Origin: Apodemia mormo
Lineage: Eukaryota > Arthropoda > Insecta > Lepidoptera > Riodinidae
Reading direction: 5' to 3'
Length of the DNA: 64,000 nucleotides
Assembly (NCBI GenBank): GCA_036924255.1
Contig: JAUPFN010000007.1
Coordinates: 34,959,414 to 35,023,413, forward strand
The notes under the pieces: model-generated
What the model was told of the DNA's origin: nothing
The model's input: the letters and a program-made list of their open reading frames with translations, nothing else
The model's database searches: none
Shown: in pieces, positions 48,955-59,285 of the stretch
Layout of the letters: each line of letters starts with the position of its first letter
Numbering within the stretch: the first letter of the stretch is position 1
Program-made: the position numbers and the translations under genes

Positions 48955-50590
48955 TTCAGGATGCTGCAACTGCGATTGAGTCAGTAGTCAATTCAGCAGC
49001 AGAGTTGGCATTGGGGGACATTACTTTGCAAATGGTTGTGTGGGCTATAAAAAAGTCTAAAAAATGGAAAAGCTGCGGGAATTAATATACGAGTATCTGC
49101 TGAGACAATTAAATACAGTGATTCTGCTGTCTGCGATTCTCTTTGGGTCAGCCGTAACACATTTCGGAGAACCAGCAAAGTGCCCTAGGACTAGCGGCGT
49201 GCGGTCATCGTGCACTTGTTTAAAGGCAAGGGTTCACGCATAGACTGCACAAGTTATAGAGCCATCAGTTTGATCAGCTTGGCATCGAAGGTGTATGGAA
49301 GATTATCTAAAGTAGAATGCAAGGAAGTCTGATGGAATGTTGTGGGAGACACAGCGAGTTTCAGATCTGGAAGAGAATGTACCTACCAAGTTTTCTCACT
49401 CTGCAACATCATAAAGAAGCATCTGGCTGTTGGCCAGAAGGTTTTCTGTGGTTTTGTGGATTTAGAGAAACCGTTTGATAGAGTTGTACGGATGAAACTT
49501 TGGGACACTTTACCAAATTACAGGATAGATGGACCCCTGCTACGTGCAGTGCAGTCCATATACTGGGGTTGCAAGGCATGTGTGCGGGTAGATGGCAACA
49601 TATCGCCTTGGTTTGATATCAATATTGGTGTCAAGCAGTGTTGTGTTGTCAGTTCGTCTTTTTATCCTGTATCTAGATACGTGTCTACAAATGATGACAT
49701 TGATGAATATGGGAATGCGGATAAGTGATCTGATGAATATTGGCTTACAATTGAATGCAAAGAAAACCAAGGTTCTGGTATTTGAAAGCGAAGTTACCAA
49801 AACGATGTAGGAGTAGGGATTGATAATGTAGTGTTGGAACAAGTGGACAAGATTGTAAATCTTGTATGTGCTTTTAGGTTGGATGGAAGGTACATCGCTG
49901 ATAGAAAGAAGAGTGTGTGCGGGGAATAGAGTGAATGGAGCGTAAGGCAAACTACTTCAAAGCACTATCCTTAGTCGGGCTGGCCACCTTGCCTTGCATA
50001 ATTCTGTGCTTGTTCCAACGATATAAAAGTGAGAGCTGGGTATGTCCAAAGAGCATGAAAGCAGAATTAACGCGATCGAAATTAGAGCGTTACGAAAAAT
50101 CCTTAGTCGGGCTGGCCACCTTGCCTTGCATAATTCTGTGCTTGTTCCAACGATATAAAAGTGAGAGCTGGGTATGTCCAAAGAGCATGAAAGCAGAATT
50201 AACGCGATCGAAATTAGAGCGTTACGAAAAATCTGTATTGTAATACTCGTGGATCGCGTTCGTAATATCGAAGTGAGAGAGAGAGAGGTTAGGATTGAAA
50301 GACATTATCGGTATAAGAATGAGAAAGGGCAAGTTCCGTTGGTTCGGACATGTTGAAAGAATAGCAGATGAACGGTTAACAAAACAGTAAACGATGCAAA
50401 TGTGGAAGGATGTAGGTACCGGGGCAGATCAAGACTGATGTACTATGATCAAATCGGTCGGGTGCTATCCAAAGGTGGTGTCAAGAGTCTTCGAAACGAA
50501 AAAGAATTATAAATGTGCAGGAAGTAAGGCAAGTCTGTTTGGACCGTGACATATGGTACTCAATTCTCTCTGCCTACCCCGTAGATATGT
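48955..50590 (+). pseudogene. RTE-like LINE fragment with internal duplication
   Basis: Pieces of a reverse transcriptase in several frames: SYRAISLISLASKVYGR near 49252-49301, the start of RT block 3 near 49342 (ASFRSGRECTYQVFSL), CGFVDLEKPFDRV near 49450 (first catalytic Asp region), DTLPNYRIDGPLLRAVQSIY, and IGVKQCCVVSSSF in place of the G-V-(R/K)-Q-G-C-V-L-S-P motif. The polymerase F-A-D-D box is lost near 49690; LNAKKTKVLVFES follows. The C-terminal part reaches the 'CTCTCTGCCTACCCCG' end near 50585, also present at 13540. Clade assignment (RTE or a close relative) is tentative. Confidence 0.7.
49967..50233. repeat. Perfect 132 bp tandem duplication
   Basis: 49967-50098 is repeated without a change at 50099-50230 (start ATCCTTAGTCGGGCTGGCC, end GAGCGTTACGAAAA). 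It lies in the LINE and appears recent, or is an assembly artefact. It makes a chance 102-codon frame with a repeated protein segment. Confidence 0.95.
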
Positions 50591-52316
50591 ATGTAATTTG
50601 AAAATAGAAAAACTATGATAAAAATGGCGCCTGGAAGAACTTATTAAATTGGGTGACAATGTTTATGTACAAACTTAAAATTCGCTATACATTTATATAT
50701 CGAATTAATTATAACATGTAGTTATATATCGAATAATAAAATAACATTTGATTCGTTTGTTAAAATTTCAATAAAATTAATACGTAATATATTTCGTCGG
50801 GTTTAATGAAATCCCCTTGAATATATTTCTTTTATAATAAATTTATGAAACAAAATTAAAACGCAGTATTCAATTTGATTTTGTTTTTATAATATAGTAC
50901 GTTATATTTGATTGAGTCTCATCTAGTATATTTAAGTTTTAAATGTATATGGTTAAATAAAGTCGTTTGGCTACGTAAATTTTTCCTATTTGAGATAAAT
51001 ACTTTACAATAATACATTTCACAAAACTTATGTCTTCGAAGTCGAAGTTTGGAATGTGTTAAAGTACAGTCGTATGGTCTTAAAAATGTAGTTTTTCTTT
51101 GTTATATAATAGAAATTTAATAAATGTAACATAGGTTTCTCTATGAGAGGATAATTGTTCTTAATCTTTAATAGTCATAAGAAAATTACCTGTGATTTAC
51201 AAATTATCGTGAATAATCTTGTGCAACAAGACTTCGTTTTTATATTGTTATAAATAGCTGATAAGTTTTGGAGTTATTAAATATTATGATTGATTTTTTT
51301 TCGTATTTTGCTGTTTTTTATTTGAGTTGTATTATTAAATAGCTTGTTCATGTGTGAATGTATTTCTATATAATAAGTTATTCATTTGAATGAATCTCCT
51401 TAAGTGTATGAAAGTTTATTTATTAGAGAACGAAGTATGATGTTTTAACTATTATTTTACTCTATTCTGAAAACAAATTTATCACAATATTCAAGATCAC
51501 TTGGAAATGTAACAAAACATTTGAAAACAAATATATGTAAATAAGTATATTACTAAGCGATTTTTAAGAAAAAAGTCGCATATCTTTGACTAATACGTCT
51601 ACATCTTGTAAACTAGTAAATGGTAACTTACTTTCAAAATGATCAAGTATTAAATGAGAACTTTAAACATAAGCTTTAGTATTTTGGTTAAAAAAAATTA
51701 ACAAATAGGAATATAATGGAAGCCTGTTGGTTAATATCTTTGCCTACTACTAATTTTCATGTAAAAACAAATTCGTTAATATATGATTCGGAAACAAATT
51801 ATATCCGTCCAAATAAAACAAACATGCTTTGGAGTTTAGATATTTTATTTATTTTAATTTTGAATGTGATGTATATTTGTTTACAATATAATTGTACTTA
51901 CAATAGAATGTTTTGAGAATATCCAAAACACATTTCAATTTCAGATAAATTAATACTTATAAACGAACAAAAAAACTTAAAAATCGCTTGGAATGTGTAT
52001 CTGGTCAATACTAATTCGGTTAATGTGATTATAATATTCATAAAAAATATTACTGATAGTTATGGGACATATTCAATGCGAAAATGTAACTTTATTATTA
52101 TTGAATAAATTAATTATTGTAATTTAAATTATACAGCATGTAGTACCTATCCATAAAATAAATTTTACTACTATTGGATGTTTAAAATAAACCGAGTAAT
52201 TAATGAGACGCATTTTTATTTTGTTTTATATTAACCTGCCTTCATATTCTATTCTTTATTCAGGCTAAGACGGCTAGACGGATTTGAATGAAATTGTTGT
52301 GATCAAGTGTTAGTGT
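50591..52316. other. Intergenic AT-rich DNA
   Basis: No gene, RNA or classified repeat found in this stretch. Confidence 0.5.
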
Positions 52317-52355
52317 ACGGCTAAAGTCGGTTGAAATTCAATAGACTTTAGCCGT
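52317..52355. repeat. Perfect 12-base inverted repeat
   Basis: ACGGCTAAAGTC and GACTTTAGCCGT, 15-base spacer. Confidence 0.85.
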
Positions 52356-52373
52356 AAAGAAAATATGATACAT

Positions 52374-52932
52374 ATGTGTATATCATGTACGTCAAATGAG
52401 TGTAGTTTGTGTAGTATTTATTTTTATAATTTAAATGTATTTATAATACAGATTATTTAAAAATATTTTTTATATCATATGATAGCAAATAAGCAGATGG
52501 GTCTCCTGATAGTAAGAGTCAACCATCCCCTATAGACACCAAAGATGTTAATGGTGCGTTGCTATCTTGTGGCGAGGTCTAATGCCACATGCATAAGTTT
52601 ACCGGCTACCTTACCCTCCAAACCGGAACACGACAGTGACTAACCATGATGCTATCGCGGCAAGAATAGGTAAGGCGGTGGTACCAGACCCGGGCGAGAC
52701 AATGCAGAACTCTACCACCTGGTAGTCACTATGTTAGTGACTAGTATAGCCAGTCGGCCGCCTTTTACGACCTTCCTGGCAGAACGGCAGTTGGCCTATT
52801 CTTCAATGGAGCCCGGGACCAACACGGGGAAAATGTGTGTATATTATCATATACGTCAAATGAGTGTAGTGTGTGTAGTCTTTATTTTTATTAATTGTAT
52901 GTATTTATAATACTTACTATTTAAAAATATTA
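52374..52932. repeat. Direct repeat of about 95 bp split by a family A copy
   Basis: 52374-52466 and 52834-52932 share 'GTACGTCAAATGAGTGTAGT' (second copy ATACG..), 'TTTATTTTTAT', 'TGTATTTATAATAC' and 'ATTTAAAAATATT'. Between them lies a complete family A element. Confidence 0.85.
52461..52832 (-). repeat. Family A retroposon, full length, well preserved
   Basis: T-run, 'TATATCATATGATAGCAAAT' and all blocks through 'GAGCCCGGGACCAACACGGG'. A good reference copy of the family, about 370 bases. Confidence 0.9.
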
Positions 52933-53034
52933 GGTTTCTGCAGTATTGCATAATGTAAAATTTAACTGCGCCAAGTTCATATTCCACTGTTTGTGTAATT
53001 GTCTTAAAATGGGATACAAATTATTACATTACGT

Positions 53035-53290
53035 ATTATGATATAGATTTGCATGAGCAAACAAGAAGATGGCCTTTCTGATGGAAAAAAACATTACCCA
53101 GAGACACCATAAATATTAATGGTGCGTTCAGCGTTGTTATCCGGGTGGCGGGATGGTTAATATCACATACATAAGTTGGCTTAGCATCCTCCAAATTAGA
53201 ATATAGGCAAAGCGATGGTACCAAACCCGTACGAGACGTTGCAACTTTACAAATAGTAAATTGGATACTTTCCATCATCGGCACTTGGTA
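53035..53290 (-). repeat. Family A retroposon, diverged
   Basis: 'ATTATGATATAGATTTGC', 'AGATGGCCTTTCTGATGG', 'AATATTAATGGTGCGTTC' and 'GCAAAGCGATGGTACC' follow the family. Confidence 0.65.
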
Positions 53291-53649
53291 AAACTGCGTT
53301 TTAAAATAGATATTACAAATAAACTCACTTGTACTTTCCAGTTCACATGTATTTTATATAATTTTACACACCCAGCCGGTTTCGCTTATCGCAGCATCAT
53401 CAGGGATGTTTCACACAGTTATTAGATAATTACAAGTTATCCGTAATAGTCAAGTAACTCGTAGCTGTCCCTCCCTGCTCTCCCCCTCGGTACGCCCATG
53501 AATATATACATAAATATATAACTGGAAGTACTAGTGAGTTTATTTGTAAAATCTATTTACAGACAGTCTATTATTTAAAGAGAGTTCTGTTCAACGCGGA
53601 GCAAGAAACAGACTAAACGGCAAAAAAAAATCATTTAAGACGAATATTT
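53291..53649. other. Intergenic, MITE-end relic only
   Basis: 'CCCCCTCGGTACGCCCATGA' at 53483-53502 is one end of the MITE family at 47348. Confidence 0.5.
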
Positions 53650-53830
53650 TAATATACATAAATTACGTGTCACGTTGTTTGTCCGCTATGGATTCCTAAA
53701 CTACTGAATCGATTTCAATAAAATTTTAAAAGGTTTAACTCAAAAGATTACCCCCCTCCTCTCAAGTACCTCACCAAAATATTCAATATAAATAATTGGT
53801 AGGACAAAACAACTTTTGCCGGGTTAGGTA
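53650..53830 (+). mobile_element. Helitron-like element, decayed end
   Basis: 'AATTACGTGTCACGTTGTTT', 'CTATGGATTCCTAA' and 'ACTTTTGCCGGGTTAGGTAG', where the final CTAG has become GTAG. Confidence 0.65.
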
Positions 53831-53875
53831 GTCGTACTTATAAAAAAATATAGATTTTTATATACTATACTTAAA

Positions 53876-54220
53876 AGCCTCGTGGTCTAGAAGTAAGCCT
53901 ATTTGGATTAGATTATAAGGTCCCGGGCTCGATCCCCGGGTCGGGCAAAAGTGTTATTTAGGTTTTTCAAGGTGTTTCTAGAAAATTTTAAATCTCAATA
54001 GCAGGTTGGAATCTGGAGTAGTGATGTATTACCATGCCCGTGCCTCAGATGAGCATGTAAACCGTCGGTCCCAGTTATCGCCAGAAATAGTCGATAATCG
54101 TTGACATGTCTGTAAAATGCGGCGCTGAGGATAAGCACTTATCTCGCCAACCAACCAATCGGTGTACTCTGCCTACTCCGCAAGGAAACTCGGCGTGATG
54201 ATTATAGTAATAGATTTTCA
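53876..54220 (+). mobile_element. tRNA-derived SINE
   Basis: tRNA-like head GCCTCGTGGTCTAGAAG with box B-like GGGCTCGATCCCCGG, a body with 'TCTGTAAAATGCGGCGC', 'CTTATCTCGCCAACC' and 'GGTGTACTCTGCCTACTCCG', and end 'GATGATTATAGTAATAG'. The copy at 63668 has the same order. Confidence 0.75.
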
Positions 54221-54512
54221 TAGGAATAGGCCTACTGGGAAAACCACAATAAAAAAGCGTGTAACTCGCTCCACCTCAATTTGATGTAAAAAAAGTTTTT
54301 TTAGTGTTAAAAAGAGCTAAAACGTCTTTAAGTAGGCGCTCGTATTCCAAAACTAATGATTTTATGAAAAATGTTGACATTATTGTAGGAAATTTTCTAT
54401 AATTCTAAGCATAAGTATTTTTATCGTAAGATGAGATGAGCAAAGAGATGTACTGAAAAATTGTCATTTTCAAATATAGCGGTGCGAGCGGCAAAGATAT
54501 GACGTGGCAAAA

Positions 54513-55680
54513 TTGAAATTTGGAAGAGATGCTCTATTCTTCAAAGGGGGCCTCGGACCATCACCACTGTCCTGACCATCTCGACGTCTGCCTCACTGGT
54601 TTCGACTTTGCATTTCAACTTTTCGGAAACTATAATTTTATATCACAGGACAGCAAACAAGTTTATGGCTTTCCAAGAAAAACGGCTTTTGATCAAGTGG
54701 TTATCCCAATTGGCTTAAATCATGAGGTTCCTGTACGGGTAATTTTGTTATAAATATACTCCACCGGTGCAGTTAGTCAACCAAATTAGTGCTAGTGCCA
54801 TCCTGCAATTGCAGCTGAATAGACCTGAATAGATTGCGCTCACTCAAAAACTTGTCCGGTGTTATCGGGGCAAGAAGTACATATGGCACCCTTTTCCACG
54901 CTTATCGTGGACTTCTGCAATATCAGGGGGCTTCATTCCAACCTGAACGCCGTCCACTACCATCTCGAGACGGCGAAGCCAGCCTTGCTCTTTTTGACCG
55001 AGACACAGATATTTTCTCCGGCTGATACTTCTCACCTATCCTACTCGGGGTACAAATTGGAACACGCCTTTGTACCGCAGGCTGGTGTGTGTGCCTACGT
55101 CAGAGAAGATATCTGTTACTGGCGCCTCGGCAAACTTGAAGGTCGGGACCTATCCATCCTATGGCTACGTGTGGACTGCAACGACCATCGCCGCATCTAC
55201 GCGAGCATTTACAGGTCCCACAGCGGAAACACTGAAGTCGACAGGCTCGTTAAGTACGTACAAATGGCTGTAGATTCCGTGTTACAACAGACCCCCTCCG
55301 TTGAGATCGTGATCTTAGGCGATTTTAATGCCCATCACGCCGAATGGCTACGTTCTCGCACTCCGGACCATGCAGGGAGGTCTGTTCACGATTTTGCCTT
55401 GCCGTATGGTCTAACACAACTGGTAACTCCGCCTACGCGTGTTCCAGATGTGGACGATTATACGCCTTTACTGTTGGACCTTCTGCTGACCTCTCATCCG
55501 GATGATTACCAGGTATCTGTGGACATCCTACTTGGTACGTCAGGCCACTGCCTGATTCGGAGCAAAGTGCCGGTTACTTACCTATCACGGCCTCCTTTCG
55601 CGTTTGGCACTATAGGTCAGAAGATTGGGACTGGATGCCGTTTTGTGACAACCAACAACAAACTTTAGTGTTGGTGAACT
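54513..55680 (+). pseudogene. Jockey-like LINE endonuclease, 3'-truncated
   Basis: The 269-codon frame 54859-55668 is a nearly complete apurinic-like endonuclease: VDFCNIRGLHSNLNAV (N-terminal Asn), LFLTETQIF (catalytic Glu), GVCAYVREDI, LSILWLRVDC, SIYRSHSG, VEIVILGDFNAHHAEWL (Asp and Asn), LLDLLLTSHP and LLGTSGHCLIRS, where the usual S-D-H is G-H. After about 55610 the frame is shifted and no reverse transcriptase follows. The coding part is far more GC-rich than its surroundings. A fragment of family A (54634-54690) lies just upstream. Confidence 0.8.
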
Positions 55681-56581
55681 TCCCTAGCAACTCATTTTTG
55701 TACAGATTAAAAAGTGTACGTAAGTTTACCCCCCCCCCTCCACTCTTTACCTCACCACATTTTTAAATTTTGTACGACCTTGACAAATCGCCCCCATTTT
55801 ACATTTTTATCTAGTTTTTGTACCAAAAGTTGAAAAAATCTATAATCCTTACAGGTAAATGAAAATTTTTAAGCTTTATCACAATATTGTGTTATAGGAC
55901 ACCACGTCAAATGCCTTCTGATAAACAGAAAAATTAAAAATTTTGAAAAAACCCACGACGGGTTAAATATAATTGAAAAAGGGTGAAATTATTTAAAAAC
56001 TAATTGGGTCAGCTAATTGTGGAGCAATATCGCCTACTTTTGGAAAGGATTCGTGCCCTATTAGACTGTAACTTTACTAGCAGAGAAGCTGCTCGGATAT
56101 CCTAACATACAACTCGTAAATGAGTATAGATAATGTTTTTTTAAATTACCAACGACATTGTACACGATTATAGTAATAAGTGCACCTTAATAATACGAGA
56201 AGCCTAATAACACATACAAAGCTAGAGTTAGGTACACAAGTGATGTTTAGAATGAATATTAGCGTCAACTAGAAATGATTTGATGACAGCATGGGGGTTA
56301 CTTGGGGATTTGAGTGGGAAGGTTTAAGAAGAAACCAGTTGGAAGACATAGAGCTGCCAAAGATAACCCTAGTTCAATTTGATGACCGTCGTATTAGCAG
56401 GAGACGACAGGATGAAAAAAGTTGGGTAGACAAGTGAATTTTTATAGTTATCTTCACGCCAGATCCAATAATGGATAGGCAGAGAGAACTGAGTGCTATA
56501 CTGCAGTGATTGTAAAATATACTTATAATCACTGCAGACTTGTCTCGCTTCCTCATCATTCATAAATCTCTTCATACAAAC
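55681..56581. other. Intergenic, nothing supported
   Basis: A C-rich run at 55729-55740 and repeat-like AT-rich DNA follow; several short frames have no motif. An inverted pair 'ACTGCAGTGATTGTAAA' / 'TATAATCACTGCAGA' stands at 56499-56537. Confidence 0.45.
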
Positions 56582-56932
56582 AGTGTTTTCCCTGTGTTGG
56601 CCCCGGGCTCTTTTGAAGAATAGGCCAACTGTCGTTCTGCCAGACAGGTCGCAATGGGCGATCGATTGGCTATGCGAATCACTACTATCGTGGCTACTAG
56701 GAGGTAGAGTTCTGCATTGTCTCGCCCGGGTCTGCGCAATAGCCTCAATGCTTCTTACTATCGTGTTCCGGTTGAAAGGGTGAGGTAACCGGTAAACTTA
56801 TGCATGTGGCATTAGACCTCGCCACAAATTAGCAATACGGGATAACATTTTTGGAGTCTATATGCGATAGTTGACTCTTTCCATCAGGACACACATCTGC
56901 TAGTTTGGTATCTTATGATATAAAAAAATTAG
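56582..56932 (+). repeat. Family A retroposon, near full length
   Basis: From 'TGTTGGCCCCGGGCTCTTTT' to 'TGGTATCTTATGATAT' and an A-run. Confidence 0.85.
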
Positions 56933-57004
56933 GTTTTAGGGTTTCAGAGATACAGGAGATCGATTGGCATTAGGTTGTTGAAGTTTTAGTGCGTTTAAAT
57001 TATT

Positions 57005-57044
57005 CTTTTATGAATATGAATTTTTGTATTCATATTCATAAAAG
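57005..57044. repeat. Perfect 16-base inverted repeat
   Basis: CTTTTATGAATATGAA and TTCATATTCATAAAAG, 8-base loop. Confidence 0.9.
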
Positions 57045-57068
57045 ACAGGGCACTACAGTCAATAAGGC

Positions 57069-57098
57069 GGTTATATTATAACCGGTTATAATATAACC
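57069..57098. repeat. Perfect 30 bp palindrome
   Basis: GGTTATATTATAACC followed at once by its exact inverse GGTTATAATATAACC, with no loop. Confidence 0.95.
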
Positions 57099-57112
57099 TT
57101 AAAAAAAGTTAT

Positions 57113-57243
57113 TACTACACCGTCTAAAGATCGTACGTACTTCACCGAGCGTGACATAAGCTTGCCCTTTGGCGAATGTTTTGGGTCCAACATAATATAA
57201 AGTACGAACGTACAGTGAAATACGATCTTTAGACGGTGTAGTA
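57113..57243. mobile_element. Short MITE
   Basis: 131 bases; ends TACTACACCGTCTAAAGATC and its exact inverse, then looser symmetry (GTACGTACTTCAC against GTACAGTGAAATAC). No target duplication can be fixed. Confidence 0.7.
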
Positions 57244-57543
57244 GATAAATGATCTAGTTCAAACTAAACCTTTCAACAACCCACATAATAGTTTTCTATT
57301 AGTGGTTAGTAGTTGCCTTGGAAAAGTTGGCGTGATTGAGAAGCACTTCCTCGTCGCAAACCGACAAAACATAAGGTTATAAAATTGATTTCATCTTTAG
57401 TTCCACACACATTTTTGCGCTTAGATTACGTGGGTATATATACTTATTTTACTTTTTAATTTTAAAATTGTTTAGTTTCTGTATCACCACACTCTAAAAT
57501 AATACTTACCTATCGAAAAACTTTAAAAACAACAAAGTAAAAT

Positions 57544-57615
57544 ATCGATACGCAGGGATTGAACCTGCGATTATTTCCCTAAAGCCAGGACGCTCTCCGA
57601 CTGAGCTAGTGTCGA
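57544..57615 (-). tRNA. tRNA-like sequence (left arm)
   Basis: 72 bases; D arm AGCTCAGTCGGAGAGC, T arm GCAGG-TTCAATC-CCTGC, acceptor TCGACAC against GTATCGA (6 of 7 pairs). The anticodon arm closes by only 3 pairs, with GGCTTTA in the loop and no U at position 33. Boxes A and B are good. No assigned identity; a CTT (Lys) reading is possible but weak. Confidence 0.45.
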
Positions 57616-57792
57616 CAGGCACGGCTTGGCGTTATTCTTCTTTGCTATATGATCGATTACGTCGATTGTACTTATCGCTAGGTATACATACGTATAACTA
57701 GTTAAATGAGTTCATCGTTACAGATGAAATTCACATTTATAATTTTGATCAGTACTTTCGTATTTCTAATTATTTTCGCTACGCCGAGCCTG

Positions 57793-57864
57793 TCGACACT
57801 AGTTCAGTGGGAGAGCGTCCCGGCTTTAGGGAAATGGTCGTAGGTTCAATCCCTGCGTGTCGAT
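57793..57864 (+). tRNA. tRNA-like sequence (right arm)
   Basis: 72 bases; acceptor TCGACAC pairs 7 of 7 with GTGTCGA, D arm AGTTCAGTGGGAGAGC, T arm GTAGG-TTCAATC-CCTGC. Anticodon arm TCCC-GGCTTTA-GGGA of only four pairs. Likely a tRNA-derived pseudogene or SINE head rather than a working tRNA. Confidence 0.45.
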
Positions 57865-58193
57865 ATATTTTTTTTGTTGTTTTTAAAGTTTTTCCAGTTT
57901 TCTCAAGCACGGGGTGAGTGCTATAACACAATAATACTATCGAGTTCTATCGCTTTTTTTAATATGTAGTAGCTAAAATAGTATAATACTGCAACGTCTC
58001 CTAGTGATTTATCATAGTTTAAGAATCCTCACTAATCAGCCACAAATCCATAGTTAAAAAAAATTGCTAAAGTGCGTGTTCGGCCAATCGCGCAGTTTAA
58101 GGTTCCGAAGTTGCCCATCATAAAAGTGCGGACTAAAAAGAGGGATTTTATTGTTTCATACTACGAGCATTTACGCTAATGACGTATATATAT

Positions 58194-58696
58194 TGTTACG
58201 TACTCGGGTTCGCAATTGTAAGAAAACACCACTTATATTAAATCCGTGTATTTACACAACACAACACAACGTAATACTAAAATACACTTTACACAATAGT
58301 CACTTGCTGTACTATCACTGAATTTCGAACACTACACAATAAAACACTTCTCACTTCGCACTGTTCACTTGATGTATCGCTCTCGATCGCTTGATAAAAA
58401 CTGCCTTGTGTTTGTCAACATCTCTGTATTTATAGGCAGGGGAAAACCCTAGCTGGATCTAGAAAAATCTAAATGTATCGGGAAACAATGAATCACTTCT
58501 TATCGTAAACATGTTATGAGTCATAAATCCTAGTACACGCTACTTTCAACCTTATGCCATATCCCACAAAGTCCATTATGGCATAGCCCACGTCAACTAT
58601 TTGTTTGTCAATAGGAGTAGCTATCTCTTTCTTTTATTTCTAAATAATTACCGCGCGCGTGCTCCAACTCCACACGCTTTTAGATTATTCGTAACA
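58194..58696 (-). repeat. 3' long terminal repeat
   Basis: 503 bases bounded by TGTTACG and CGTAACA (inverted ends TGTTACG), right next to the polypurine tract at 58697-58710. The 5' partner is missing, so age and target duplication cannot be measured. Confidence 0.85.
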
Positions 58697-58709
58697 CTAC
58701 CCCCCTCTT

Positions 58710-59285
58710 AGTTATGTTCGTCCCGAACATCATTACTTCCATTATAGATGGCTAATCGATCAACATGAACAATCTTCATGGTCCCTCTTGGTTGCTTCTG
58801 CACTCGGTAGGTTACGTCATTGATCCGTGTGATTACTTTGTATGGCCCATCCCAACATCGCTGTAACTTAGGTGATTTTCCTTTTTGTCGAACCGGATTA
58901 TGCAGCCAAACAAGAGATCCTTCCTGCTAAAACCTCGATGATTGGCGTTTCGGTCGTATCTGGTCTTCATCCGCTGACTTGATTCCAATGCATTTTCACT
59001 TATTAACGAGTGTATATCGCGTAACCTCTCACGAATGTCTTCAACATGTTCCGGTATACTTAATTGGGTCTCTGCATTCGGTGGTGGGCCTCCAGTCATT
59101 AAGTCTGCTGGTATACGTAACTGTCTTCCGAAGTTGGCATAAGCTGGCGTCACTTTTATGCTTTCGTGTTCCGCTGTTCGGTAAGCCAGTAAGAACAGAG
59201 GTATGTATTTATCCCAGTCCTTTTGGTGATCTTCTACCAGCTTGGCTAAGTGTCTTCCAAAAGTTTGGTTAAATCGTTCGACCAT
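58710..59285 (-). pseudogene. Gypsy integrase C-terminal part
   Basis: MVERFNQTFGRHLAKLVEDH, DKYIPLFLLAYRTAEHESIKVTPAYANFGR and the following linker are the end of the integrase core. A further frame change near 58930 leads to a G-P-Y/F-type module (CWDGPYKVITRINDVTYRVQ) that ends near 58710. The frame from 59285 overlaps the main pol frame, so a single-base deletion separates them near 59285. Confidence 0.85.

Larger units (their letters stand above)
57515..57900. repeat. Foldback element with a tRNA-like sequence in each arm
   Basis: The left arm (57515-57633) and right arm (57778-57900) are inverted copies of one another: AAAAACTTTAAAAACAACAA against TTGTTGTTTTTAAAGTTTTT on the outside, TGTCGACAGGC/GCCTGTCGACA inside. 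Each arm contains a 72-base tRNA-like sequence. The central loop of about 145 bases has 'TATACATACGTATAAC' and 'AGTTAAATGAGTTCA', also found at 41700. Confidence 0.8.

Noticed and set aside
57544..57864. Two functional tRNA genes
   Set aside because: The anticodon stems have only 3-4 pairs, position 33 is not T, and the two lie in a mobile inverted repeat. They are listed as tRNA-like only.
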